From assembly GCA_049642465.1 (NCBI GenBank), contig JBAROV010000100.1:5638-69637 (forward strand): a DNA stretch of 64,000 nt, read 5' to 3'. Both the position numbers and the translations under genes were made by a program. Numbering within the stretch: position 1 is the first letter of the stretch; every line of letters begins with the position of its first letter. Below the pieces are notes generated by a model. That model was not told the origin of the DNA and did no database searches. It saw nothing but the letters and a program-made list of their open reading frames with translations. This stretch comes from CAWDPQ01 sp049642465. GTDB lineage: Bacteria; Acidobacteriota; Vicinamibacteria; Vicinamibacterales; 2-12-FULL-66-21. Positions 41,459-50,296 of this stretch are shown here, in pieces.

Positions 41459-42856
41459 GTGTTTGGTCTGACGCGTCGCGAGCTGGCCGGGCTCGTGGCG
41501 CTGTTTCTGGCGACGCTGCCGGTCGTCACACCCCGGATCTATTCCTCAGACGAAGTGCAGTACTTCTCGTATCTGCGCTCGCTCTGGTTCGATCGCGATG
41601 TTTCCTTCGACAACGAATATCGATATTTCTACGAGCACGGAGTAGCCCGGACACAGGGCTTTGAAGACACATTTCTGCAGCTGACAACGCCGGCCGGTCG
41701 TCGAGTGAATTTCGCCACGCTCGGCTGCGCGGTCTTGTGGGCGCCGTTCTACGCGGTGGCCGACGTGTGGACCCGCATGGCGCGCGCTCGCGGCTCGGAG
41801 ATGGAAGCTGACGGCTTCTCTCAGCCTTATGTCGCAGCCGTCGCCTACGGATCCGCATGCTATGGTTTCCTCGCGGTACTGCTGTCGATTGGCGCGGCCC
41901 GTCGCGTCACCGGGTACGGCATCGCGCCGGGGCTCGCGGTCTGGGTGGGCAGCCCGCTCCTCTTCTACATGTACGTGGCGCCAGGCTACTCGCACGCGTG
42001 CTCGGCGTTTGCCGTGGCTCTGTTCGTGTCGATATGGCTGCACGTCAGGCGGACGTGGTCACACGGCGGCGTCGCGGCGCTCGCCGCGTCGGCGGCGCTG
42101 ATGACGATCGTCCGCGAGCAGGACGCGTTCCTCGCGCTTGGGCCAGCGCTCGATTACCTGCTCCCCGGCAGCAACCGGGTCTTGAGCGACCGGGGCCTCG
42201 CCAGTCACGCCCAGAGACTCGCGATCGCGGGCGTCGCCTTTGTCCTGTGCGCCCTTCCGCAGCTCCTCGCCTACAAGGCAGTGAACGGGCACTTCAGCCC
42301 CTCCCGGCTCGTCTCCCGCAAAATGACGTGGACGGCGCCTCATGGCCTGCAGGTCCTGTTATCGCCCGAGCACGGATTCTTTTTCTGGACGCCACTCGCA
42401 TTCCTTGCGGTGGTTGGTGTGATCCTCCTGGCGTTGCGCGGCGTTCCTTACCACATCGACGCACGGCGCATCGGTGTGTGTGCCGTGGTGATGATCGCAG
42501 CGCAGGTGTATGTCAGTGGCAGCGTCGAATCGTGGACGGTTGCCGGTGCCTTCGGACAGCGACGGTTCGTCGCGTTGACTGTTCTGCTGACGATGGGAAT
42601 GGCCGCGATCTGGAGCCGCGCGAACTGGCAGCCGGGCTGGTTCCGGTACGCGCTTGCCGGATGCGTGGCGGTGGCGATCTGGTGGAACGTGGCGCTGATC
42701 GCCCTCTTCGGCACGGGCCTGATGGATCGTCAAAGGCTGGAGCTTGGGCGTAACGCGTACGACGTGTTTGTCACCCTTCCGACAATGGCGCCGCAACTTG
42801 CCTACCGCTATTTCACCAATCGCCGCAGCTTTTACAAACCTCCGGAGATCCCGTGA
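41459..42856 (+). CDS. GT-C-like polytopic membrane protein
   Basis: 465 aa with about 10 hydrophobic segments. After the first one, the loop S-S-D-E-V-Q-Y near residue 30 has the acidic pair typical of GT-C glycosyltransferases that use lipid-linked sugars. The large loop S-F-D-N-E-Y-R-Y-F-Y-E and the segment S-P-E-H-G-F-F-F-W-T-P near 300 recur in similar proteins. GTG start. It ends by overlapping the next gene (GTGA), a related but clearly different membrane protein. Likely adds a sugar on the periplasmic face; donor and acceptor unknown. Confidence 0.72.
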   Translation: MFGLTRRELAGLVALFLATLPVVTPRIYSSDEVQYFSYLRSLWFDRDVSFDNEYRYFYEHGVARTQGFEDTFLQLTTPAGRRVNFATLGCAVLWAPFYAVADVWTRMARARGSEMEADGFSQPYVAAVAYGSACYGFLAVLLSIGAARRVTGYGIAPGLAVWVGSPLLFYMYVAPGYSHACSAFAVALFVSIWLHVRRTWSHGGVAALAASAALMTIVREQDAFLALGPALDYLLPGSNRVLSDRGLASHAQRLAIAGVAFVLCALPQLLAYKAVNGHFSPSRLVSRKMTWTAPHGLQVLLSPEHGFFFWTPLAFLAVVGVILLALRGVPYHIDARRIGVCAVVMIAAQVYVSGSVESWTVAGAFGQRRFVALTVLLTMGMAAIWSRANWQPGWFRYALAGCVAVAIWWNVALIALFGTGLMDRQRLELGRNAYDVFVTLPTMAPQLAYRYFTNRRSFYKPPEIP

Positions 42857-44166
42857 GCGATCGGGCCGCCGCGGCGGCGTTGTTCGTGGTTCTCTTCGCG
42901 GTCTACAACGCGAACGGCCGCGAGGTGGGCAACTACGATTCCCAGCCGACCAAGTACGCCGCGCGCGAACTCCTGCTGCGCGGCACCCTGACCCTGAACT
43001 ATGTCGTCGGCGCCACTCCCCAGCTGATGGAGCGCCCGGCGTTCGTGGCCGCACGCGATGGCCGCTACCGATCGGCGTACTCTCCTGTGCCCGCAATAGC
43101 CGCGGCTGGTATCTGCTGGCCGTTGTGGCAGACCGGCATCATCGACATTCGCGCGCCGCTCGGCGCCAACGTGATTGCGAAGCTCTCGGCTTCCGTCCTG
43201 ACGTCAGCCGCCGTGACACTCGCATTCTTCACGGCGCGGCGCTACACGTCCACACACCGGGCCTTGTTCATTGCCATCGCGCTCGGCATCGGAACCGGCT
43301 ATTGGAGTACAACCAGCCAGACGCTCTGGCAGCACGAGACAGCCGCGTTCGGTCTCAGTCTCGCGGTGCTGGGATTCACGGCGCTCGACGCGCCCCTGGT
43401 GTCCCTGGTGGCAACTGGCGCGGGCCTCGCGCTCGCGGGCACGAGCCGGCCGCAGCTGGCACCCGCGATCGCGGTGCTGCTGTTGGGTGTCGTCGCGCGC
43501 GCCGGCTGGCGTCGCGCGATCATTCCCATCGGAATTGTGGCCGCAGCGGCTGTTGCCTTGATGACCGTTCACATGCAGTGGTTTGGTACGGTTCTCGGCG
43601 GCATGCCGATCCTCGAAGCGTTGCACCCACGCGTGCACGCAACGGAAAGTACGTTCACCTTCACAGCTGATGGTTTGCTCGGGTTGTGGATCTCGCCGAA
43701 CAGAGGACTACTAATCTTCAGTCCGATTGTCGCCGGGGTGGCCGCAGGCGTGAAGAAGCTGCTCCACGACGATTGGCGCGCAGCCACCCGATGGTGTGCG
43801 GTCGCAGCGCTCGCGCAATATGCCCTCTACAGTGCGTATGCCGTGTGGTGGGGCGGCCATACCTACGGACCGCGATACATGCTCGATGTCTTGCCATTCC
43901 TGGTTCCGCTGGCCGCAGCGGTTGGTCCTTGGAGGGTGTCGCGCGCAGGCATGGCGAGCCTCGCGCTGGCGTTCGCGTGGTCCGTCGCCGTCGCTGGTCT
44001 GGGAGCGTTCGTGTTCCCCAACGAGCGATGGAACCTCATGCCGGAAGACGTGGACCGGCACCACGAACGCCTGTGGAACTGGTCGGACATGCAGATTCAC
44101 CGCGCGTGGCTCGCGGGCGCGAGTCCACAGAACTTTTCGCTGCCGCCGTTCGGCGCGGACCGTTAA
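42853..44166 (+). CDS. GT-C-like polytopic membrane protein
   Basis: 437 aa, about 10 hydrophobic segments, starting at a GTG that overlaps the previous stop. The first loop has N-Y-D-S-Q-P-T-K-Y-A near 27, where GT-C enzymes keep their catalytic acid. The segment L-W-I-S-P-N-R-G-L-L-I-F-S-P near 276 parallels S-P-E-H-G-F-F-F-W-T-P of the preceding protein, so the two are probably distant paralogues acting in the same pathway. The C-terminal 30 residues are soluble (W-S-D-M-Q-I-H-R-A-W). Assignment to a specific GT family is not possible by eye. Confidence 0.7.
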   Translation: MSDRAAAAALFVVLFAVYNANGREVGNYDSQPTKYAARELLLRGTLTLNYVVGATPQLMERPAFVAARDGRYRSAYSPVPAIAAAGICWPLWQTGIIDIRAPLGANVIAKLSASVLTSAAVTLAFFTARRYTSTHRALFIAIALGIGTGYWSTTSQTLWQHETAAFGLSLAVLGFTALDAPLVSLVATGAGLALAGTSRPQLAPAIAVLLLGVVARAGWRRAIIPIGIVAAAAVALMTVHMQWFGTVLGGMPILEALHPRVHATESTFTFTADGLLGLWISPNRGLLIFSPIVAGVAAGVKKLLHDDWRAATRWCAVAALAQYALYSAYAVWWGGHTYGPRYMLDVLPFLVPLAAAVGPWRVSRAGMASLALAFAWSVAVAGLGAFVFPNERWNLMPEDVDRHHERLWNWSDMQIHRAWLAGASPQNFSLPPFGADR

Positions 44167-44179
44167 AGTCTCCTGACGC

Positions 44180-45367
44180 GTGCGTATCCTGTATTTCGCC
44201 GACATCCGCTTTCCCCTCGAGCGCGCTAACGGGATCCAGACCATGGAGACGTGTTATGCGCTGGGCGAGCGTGGACACGAGGTGCAATTGATCGTGCGCC
44301 CTGATACGCAGTCGCCGCCTCGCGATCCGTTTGCGTACTATGGCCTCCCGCCCAGCAATCGCGTCACAATTGAACGCGCGCCCGTGTTCGGTCCGCATGT
44401 CGCACGGCGCGTCGGCTACTTGTCTTTCGCGCTCGGCCGGTCGCTGGGAAAAGCCCGAGTGGACATATTGATGACCCGGGACCTCGGCACGGCCTCGATG
44501 CTGACCGCGGTACCTTTATCGATGCGAGCACCGTTGGTGTACGAGTCGCACGGATATGCTCCAGACGTCGCGGCGGCACTCCCACAGATGTTGACGGGCG
44601 CGCGAGCGCCTGGCAGGGGGCGTGTGAAGCGGCTGGCGAAGCGCGAAGCGGCGGTGTGGCGGAGCGCGGAGGGTTACGTCACCATCACCACCGGTCTGCG
44701 ACACACGCTCGAAGCCAGGTTCGGGGTGCGTCCCCGGATTGCAGTCGTTCCGGACGGTGTTCGTCTCCCGCCCGCCCGGCGATTCGAGTTTCCTTCAGCC
44801 GCCACTGAAACCATCGTCGGCTATGCCGGTCACCTGTATCCATGGAAGGGAGTGGACGTTCTGCTGGAAGCTCTGGCCAGCACCAGAGGCATCTCGGCGC
44901 TGATCATCGGCGGCCACGACGCAGAAGGCGATCGGGCGCGGCTCGAGTTGCTGGCTGCACGGCTCGGGGTGACCGAGCGGGTCACGTTCACGGGACACGT
45001 CGAACCGTCCAGGGTTCCTGGTCTGCTGCAACGCGCGACGATCCTCGCTTTACCGAATCCCGTGTCCGCCGCTTCAACCTACTTCACTTCGCCGCTCAAA
45101 CTCTTCGAGTACATGGCTGCCGGGCGTGCGATCGTTGCCTCGGATCTCCCCGCCATCCGCGAAGTGCTCCAGCATGAGAGAAACGCCTTGCTCGTCCTGC
45201 CAGGAGATCCCACGGCGATGGCTCGGACGATTGAGCGATTGGCCGCCGACCGCGATCTGGCAAAGCGGCTCGCCCAGCAGGCGTTCAACGACGTCGCCGA
45301 CTACAGCTGGGAACGTCGAGCGGCGCGGCTCGATACCCTCCTGGACGAGGTTCGCGCCGGGCGATGA
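44180..45367 (+). CDS. Glycosyltransferase family 4
   Basis: 395-aa GT-B enzyme. The N-terminal acceptor domain starts M-R-I-L-Y-F-A-D-I-R-F-P with A-N-G-I-Q-T-M-E, the usual glycine-turn region. The C-terminal donor domain has V-G-Y-A-G-H-L-Y-P-W-K-G near 214, L-I-I-G-G, and the E-x7-E-like region P-L-K-L-F-E-Y-M-A-A-G-R near 303. GTG start, 13 bp after the previous gene. The downstream methyltransferase ATG overlaps its stop. It probably transfers a nucleotide-activated sugar to a surface glycan or glycolipid on the cytoplasmic face. Confidence 0.87.
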   Translation: MRILYFADIRFPLERANGIQTMETCYALGERGHEVQLIVRPDTQSPPRDPFAYYGLPPSNRVTIERAPVFGPHVARRVGYLSFALGRSLGKARVDILMTRDLGTASMLTAVPLSMRAPLVYESHGYAPDVAAALPQMLTGARAPGRGRVKRLAKREAAVWRSAEGYVTITTGLRHTLEARFGVRPRIAVVPDGVRLPPARRFEFPSAATETIVGYAGHLYPWKGVDVLLEALASTRGISALIIGGHDAEGDRARLELLAARLGVTERVTFTGHVEPSRVPGLLQRATILALPNPVSAASTYFTSPLKLFEYMAAGRAIVASDLPAIREVLQHERNALLVLPGDPTAMARTIERLAADRDLAKRLAQQAFNDVADYSWERRAARLDTLLDEVRAGR

Positions 45368-46443
45368 TTTCAGAATGGTTGCTGTCAACCGCACGCTGTC
45401 CAGAATGTCGTTCGACCCTGGATGTCCGGGGTGGACGAGCGGCGGGCGCCACCCTCAAGTGCCTGGGTTGTGCCGTCGAATACCCGCAGGCCTCTGCTGA
45501 CTTCCTCGACTTGCGTCCACGGGAACGATTTCACGAGCAGACGAAGTATCTCGAGGAGTCGCTGCACGCCGACGCCCGGCACGAGCGCGTGTCGCCGCCG
45601 CTGCTCGGTTCGAAGATCCGTAACGATATGCTCCGAGAGTTCCTCGATCCTTCCGCGGCCGATCGGGTCGTCGATCTCGGATGCGGCAGCGGGCGCGCCC
45701 TGATATGGAACCGGGACTGGGGCGCACGGGCGGTTGGGATCGACATCGCGCCGTTTTTTTCCGAGGATGCGCGACGGGAAGTGGATCTGCTCCTTGGCGA
45801 CCTGCGACGGCTGCCATTTGCAGACGAGGCCTTTACCCGCGCCTACTCGCTGGACGTCCTGGAGCACCTGTCACCCGAGGCGTTGCGCGGCATGCTCACC
45901 GAGGCCAATCGGGTACTCGAACGCGGCGGCAGACTGTTCGTCTACACCCACGTTCGAAAAAACGCGAAGATTGCGGTGGGACTCCGTTGGATTAATGCAA
46001 TGGCCCGAACGCTCGAACGCGCCGGCCTCATCGACATGCGGCAGGAGCGCCTGAGAAAATCGGATCATCTGAATCCACTGCGCGACATCCCCGAACTCGA
46101 GACGGTTGTCGCGGACGCCGGTTTCCGGATCGCGCGCATCACCTACTACACCCCGATCGTGGGCGGCTTTGTCGAGAACCTCCTGATGAGGATGGCGGAA
46201 CGAGCGATGACGCGGCGCGCCGCCCGGCGGCTTGGCACGAATCAGGATGATGGCGAGTCCATGCGAGCGGCACGACAAGCGGCCCGGCAGCGGATCCAGC
46301 GGAGAGGGCCAACCTATGCCGCCCTGGGCGTTCTGTCGTACATCATGAAACTCGACGTGCTGCTCTTCGGGCGCATCAAGTCCGGTCCATTCTTCGCGCT
46401 GCTCGAGAAAACGAGGTCGGTCGGAGCGCCGGTGCGGACATGA
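45364..46443 (+). CDS. SAM-dependent methyltransferase with N-terminal zinc-ribbon-like segment
   Basis: 359 aa. Residues about 10-50 contain two C-x-x-C pairs (A-R-C-P-E-C and L-K-C-L-G-C), like the Trm112-type ribbon found on many glycan-cluster methyltransferases. The class I fold follows: V-V-D-L-G-C-G-S-G near 102, V-G-I-D-I near 122, L-L-G-D-L-R-R-L-P-F near 140 and the post-motif S-L-D-V-L-E-H-L near 160. The last 90 residues are basic and may contact membrane or another protein. ATGA overlaps at both ends place it in the glycosyltransferase operon; it probably methylates a sugar or its lipid carrier. Confidence 0.83.
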   Translation: MISEWLLSTARCPECRSTLDVRGGRAAGATLKCLGCAVEYPQASADFLDLRPRERFHEQTKYLEESLHADARHERVSPPLLGSKIRNDMLREFLDPSAADRVVDLGCGSGRALIWNRDWGARAVGIDIAPFFSEDARREVDLLLGDLRRLPFADEAFTRAYSLDVLEHLSPEALRGMLTEANRVLERGGRLFVYTHVRKNAKIAVGLRWINAMARTLERAGLIDMRQERLRKSDHLNPLRDIPELETVVADAGFRIARITYYTPIVGGFVENLLMRMAERAMTRRAARRLGTNQDDGESMRAARQAARQRIQRRGPTYAALGVLSYIMKLDVLLFGRIKSGPFFALLEKTRSVGAPVRT

Positions 46444-47645
46444 GGATCCTCTACGCGGCCATCGATCAGATGGTGCCGGGAACCGTTGGGGGATCCACGC
46501 ATGTCGCCGCCGTCGCCGAAGGACTTGCCGCCCTCGGCCACGACGTTCACGTCCTGGCCAGCCCCGGATCCGCTCCGTTTCCGGCATTCCCGCGAGTCGA
46601 GTGGACGGCGATGTCGCCGCCGCTCGGGGCAAAAACGCTCCGTTGGCTGCGACGAACTGCCGTGACCCGTATCGCCCAGACGTTCAAGCCGGACGTGGTC
46701 ATCGAGCGGTACTACAACTTCGGTGGCGAGGCGATCACAGCCGGCCGTGACCTTGGCGCGACGACTGTCCTTGAAGTGAATGCCCCGGTTGTCGATTATC
46801 CCCACTCGAAGAAAGCGCTCCTCGACAAGCTTCTGCTCGTCGAACCGATGCGGCGCTGGCGAGAATCGTTGTGCTCGAGCGCCGACCTCATCGTGACGCC
46901 GAGCGCGAACATCCTGCCGAGTGGCACCCCGCGATCGAAGGTGTTGGAACTCGAATGGGGCGCAGATACCACGCGCTTTCATCCCGGCGCCGAAGGTGTC
47001 GCGCCCTTCGAGCGGCGCGCGCCGACGGTTGTCGTGTTTGCCGGAGCCTTCCGCCGCTGGCACGGCGCCATCGATCTCGTCAGGGCGATGCGAGAGCTGG
47101 AGGCACGCGGTCGCCGGGACATCGCAGCGGTGTTGATTGGGGACGGCCCGGAGCGGCCCGTCGTGGACGCTGCCGCCCAGACGCTGCAAACGGTCGACTG
47201 TATCGGGCCCATTCCGAACGCGGATATGCCGGCGGCGCTCGCCGCGGCTGACATCGGCGTGGCGCCCTTCGACATCAGCGCCCATCGCCCGTTGTCACTG
47301 GGGTTCTACTGGTCCCCGTTGAAGATCTTCGAGTATATGGCCGCGGGACTTCCGGTTGTCGCGCCGATCGTCGATCGCATCCCACGGCTCGTCTCCCATG
47401 AGCGGGAGGGGATCCTCTACAATCCGCGCACTCCGGGATCCCTTGCTGATGCGCTCGAACGGCTCAGCGATCGATCCTTGAGACAGCGAATGAGCGCGGC
47501 CGCGCGCGAACGTGCGGTGCGAGACTTCAGCTGGTCCGGCCATTGCCAGGCGCTCGCCGCCGCTTTCACCGCGGCCGCGCAGCGTCGGACCGAGGTCGCA
47601 CGCTCAGCCACGCTGGAAACCCGGGCGCCTCACACCGGACCGTGA
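46440..47645 (+). CDS. Glycosyltransferase family 4
   Basis: 401-aa GT-B enzyme. N-terminus M-R-I-L-Y-A-A-I-D with G-T-V-G-G-S-T-H near 15, the sugar-acceptor side loop. Donor-site features: V-V-F-A-G-A-F-R-R-W-H-G near 200, A-V-L-I-G-D-G-P-E near 232 and P-L-K-I-F-E-Y-M-A-A-G near 291. The ATG overlaps the methyltransferase stop (ATGA at 46440-46443) and its stop overlaps the next GTG. The F-E-Y-M-A-A-G helix is shared with the enzyme at 44180, so these two may be paralogues. Linkage and sugar unknown. Confidence 0.87.
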   Translation: MRILYAAIDQMVPGTVGGSTHVAAVAEGLAALGHDVHVLASPGSAPFPAFPRVEWTAMSPPLGAKTLRWLRRTAVTRIAQTFKPDVVIERYYNFGGEAITAGRDLGATTVLEVNAPVVDYPHSKKALLDKLLLVEPMRRWRESLCSSADLIVTPSANILPSGTPRSKVLELEWGADTTRFHPGAEGVAPFERRAPTVVVFAGAFRRWHGAIDLVRAMRELEARGRRDIAAVLIGDGPERPVVDAAAQTLQTVDCIGPIPNADMPAALAAADIGVAPFDISAHRPLSLGFYWSPLKIFEYMAAGLPVVAPIVDRIPRLVSHEREGILYNPRTPGSLADALERLSDRSLRQRMSAAARERAVRDFSWSGHCQALAAAFTAAAQRRTEVARSATLETRAPHTGP

Positions 47646-48904
47646 GAATCCTGCTGGCCACCGATTCGTTTCCGCCTGGCTGCGGCGGCAGCGGGTGGAG
47701 CACGTTCGAATTGGCGCGGGGCCTGCGCGGGCTCGGCCACGAAATCCTGCTCGTGCAACCGATCGCGGGACGTGCCGAGGGGCTTCGCGACCGGACATAC
47801 GACAATTTCAACATCATCGAGTTCGGCGCTCCGGCGCCACCTGTTCCGTTTCTCCGCAACTACTACAAGAACGAGCGCCTCCACGCGCGGCTCACGACGT
47901 ATCTCATCGACGTGATTGCCCGGCGGCACGTCGATGTTGTCCATGGACAGCATGTGCTGACGTGTCTCCCGTCAATTGCCGCGGCGCGGCGAGCAGGCAT
48001 CCCATCGGTGTGCACGGTGCGCGATTACTGGCCGGTTTGCTACTGGAGCGACCTGATGCACACACGCGAAGATGACGCGCTCTGTCCCGGCTGTTCGGCG
48101 TCGATGATGACCCACTGTATTCGTCCCCGCGCGGGCGCGGCATGGCCCCTCGTCTTGCCGATGATTCCGTACATGCGCAGCAATCTTGCGCGAAAGCAGA
48201 CGGGGCTCGCGGCTGCGGACGCGGTGATTGCCGTCAGCACCGCCATCGCAGCCGACCTGCGCTCGCGCGCACCGGAGTTGGCGGCCACACGAATGGTCGT
48301 GATTCCCAACCCCGTGGACGTTTCACGGCTGCGGGCGCAGGCCGCAGCGACCACCAGGCCGCTCGCAGGGCCTTACGCGCTGTATCTTGGCAAAATCGCA
48401 CGAAATAAAGGGACCGATCATCTGCTTCGCGTCGCGCGTGGCGCGGGACTGGAGTGGCCGCTCGTGATCGCCGGGGACGGCCCGGACCGCGCCGCGCTGG
48501 AGGCCGAAGCTGCGCGGCTCGGCGGCGATGTGCGATTCACCGGCTGGCTCCAGTCGAACGAAGCGCTGCGATGGCTCGCGCACGCCGACATCCTGATCTT
48601 TCCCTCCCGAGGTCCGGAATCGCTCAGCCGTGTGCTGCTCGAAGCGAGTGCCTTGGGCATTGCCATCGCCGCCATGCGGACGGGAGGCACAGCGGACATC
48701 ATCGAGGACGAGCGAACCGGTTTGCTTTCCGCGACCGCGGACGAGCTCACCGCGGACGTCCACCGATTGATTGTCGATGCCAATCTGCGCACGCGGCTTG
48801 GCAGCGCGGCGCAGCAGCGCGCGGCGGACCGCTTCGAGGCGCGCAACGTCGTGGCACGGGTTGAGGAGCTTTACCAGAGCCTCGTTGCGGAGCCCGTGGG
48901 TTGA
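47642..48904 (+). CDS. Glycosyltransferase family 4
   Basis: 420-aa GT-B enzyme. The frame is open upstream, but the GTG at 47642, overlapping the previous TGA, gives the normal start R-I-L-L-A-T-D-S-F-P-P-G-C-G-G-S. A cysteine-rich segment near 125-160 (C-T-V-R-D-Y-W-P-V-C ... C-P-G-C ... H-C) is unusual and could bind a metal; it recurs in some GT4 members. Donor side: L-Y-L-G-K-I-A-R-N-K-G near 245, I-A-G-D-G-P near 277 and G-P-E-S-L-S-R-V-L-L-E-A near 322 with the E-x7-E pair. Confidence 0.86.
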   Translation: MRILLATDSFPPGCGGSGWSTFELARGLRGLGHEILLVQPIAGRAEGLRDRTYDNFNIIEFGAPAPPVPFLRNYYKNERLHARLTTYLIDVIARRHVDVVHGQHVLTCLPSIAAARRAGIPSVCTVRDYWPVCYWSDLMHTREDDALCPGCSASMMTHCIRPRAGAAWPLVLPMIPYMRSNLARKQTGLAAADAVIAVSTAIAADLRSRAPELAATRMVVIPNPVDVSRLRAQAAATTRPLAGPYALYLGKIARNKGTDHLLRVARGAGLEWPLVIAGDGPDRAALEAEAARLGGDVRFTGWLQSNEALRWLAHADILIFPSRGPESLSRVLLEASALGIAIAAMRTGGTADIIEDERTGLLSATADELTADVHRLIVDANLRTRLGSAAQQRAADRFEARNVVARVEELYQSLVAEPVG

Positions 48905-48909
48905 CGCCG

Positions 48910-50151
48910 ATGCGCATTGCGATCGTGGCTCGTGCCGTGTATCCGTTTCATGGCGTCGGCGGGCTGGAGCGGTCCGTCTACGACCTCTCGAGGCACCTCG
49001 CTCGCGATGGCATGCAGGTCACCCTGATCACCCGCAATCCTTCGCCGGCACACTCCGCCGAGTCCATTCATCCGGATGTCCGAACGGTGTTTGTGCCATA
49101 CCGCACGTTTCCGCTGGCGAACCGACCCGGCACGACCGTGCTCGATCGCAGCACCGCGTATCCGCTCTTCGGTCTGCGCGCCGGGAGAGTGGCGTTGGAC
49201 CTCGTTCGCGCAAACGTAGTCGATCTCGTTCACGGCTTCGGCGCGAGCGTACTGGGGTACGCGCGGCACAGACGGTCGGCGACGGCGCCGCTCGTCCTGA
49301 ATCCGCAAGGGCTCGAGGAATTCGGCGCGACCGACCCTGCGCGTGCCCGATTGAAACGCGCGTTCTATCTTCCGTTGCGTAAAGCCGTCCGCTCGTGCGC
49401 TCGAGCGGCCGATCGGGTCATCGCCACCGATCGGGCGCTGGTGCCGGTCGTCCGGCAGCACCTGAACCTGCCGATGGAGCGGATTTGTCTCATCCCCAAC
49501 GGGATCGACCTCGAGGCTATCGACCGCATCGCCAATCGAGAAGAGGGGTGCCGCGTCAGGACGGAAGCGGGCATCGGCCCGGACGAACAGGTACTGTTGA
49601 GTGTCGGGCGTCTTGAACACAACAAGGGATTTCATGTGCTGGCCGACGCGCTGGCCGCGCTTCGCGCGCACGGCAGTTCTGACGCCGCAGAGAACTGGAA
49701 GTGGGTCCTCGTCGGTGAAGGACCCTATCGTTCGCGGATCGAAGCAGGCATCCGCCAGGCGAAGCTCCAGGATCGCGTCGTGATGACCGGCCGGGTGGAC
49801 GAAGCGTCACTTCACGCGTGGTACGAGGCCGCCACGCTATTCGTCCACCCGACTTTGTACGAGGGCAGTTCGCTCGTCACGCTCGAGGTCATGGCGCATC
49901 GCCGGGCTGTCATCGCGAGCGACGCGGGCGGCCTGCCCGACAAAGTCAGGCCGGGCGTCAACGGATGGCTGGTGCCTCCGGGCCGTCCCGATGCGCTCGC
50001 TGCGGCAATCAGCGGCGCGCTCGCATCGCCATCGGCGCTGGCCGTCATGGGACAGGCGAGCCGAGGCATCGTCGAGAACGAGTTTGCGTGGCCGATCCTG
50101 GCGCGGAGGCACCGCGATCTGTACCGCGAACTGCTCGAGGCCACACCGTGA
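48910..50151 (+). CDS. Glycosyltransferase family 4
   Basis: 413-aa GT-B enzyme. Start at the ATG at 48910 (M-R-I-A-I-V-A-R-A-V-Y-P); a TTG at 48901 overlapping the previous stop would add three residues and is possible. Acceptor-side G-V-G-G-L-E-R near 16. Donor-side L-S-V-G-R-L-E-H-N-K-G near 233, L-V-G-E-G-P near 267 and the E-x7-E motif in Y-E-G-S-S-L-V-T-L-E near 317. It is the last of four GT4 genes in a row, so several different sugars are probably added in sequence to one glycan. Confidence 0.87.
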   Translation: MRIAIVARAVYPFHGVGGLERSVYDLSRHLARDGMQVTLITRNPSPAHSAESIHPDVRTVFVPYRTFPLANRPGTTVLDRSTAYPLFGLRAGRVALDLVRANVVDLVHGFGASVLGYARHRRSATAPLVLNPQGLEEFGATDPARARLKRAFYLPLRKAVRSCARAADRVIATDRALVPVVRQHLNLPMERICLIPNGIDLEAIDRIANREEGCRVRTEAGIGPDEQVLLSVGRLEHNKGFHVLADALAALRAHGSSDAAENWKWVLVGEGPYRSRIEAGIRQAKLQDRVVMTGRVDEASLHAWYEAATLFVHPTLYEGSSLVTLEVMAHRRAVIASDAGGLPDKVRPGVNGWLVPPGRPDALAAAISGALASPSALAVMGQASRGIVENEFAWPILARRHRDLYRELLEATP

Positions 50152-50296
50152 AGGCGCGCTCGGGGCCCGCCGGAAGTGTGGTTGGAGTACCGGCTGCTGG
50201 CTTGCGCGGCTGCGCTTGCTTGCCATACGCTACACGCCCATCACCTCCGTGCACGAGCGACTTCCAACCCGCCAGCGGCACTCGACAGGAGTCTCG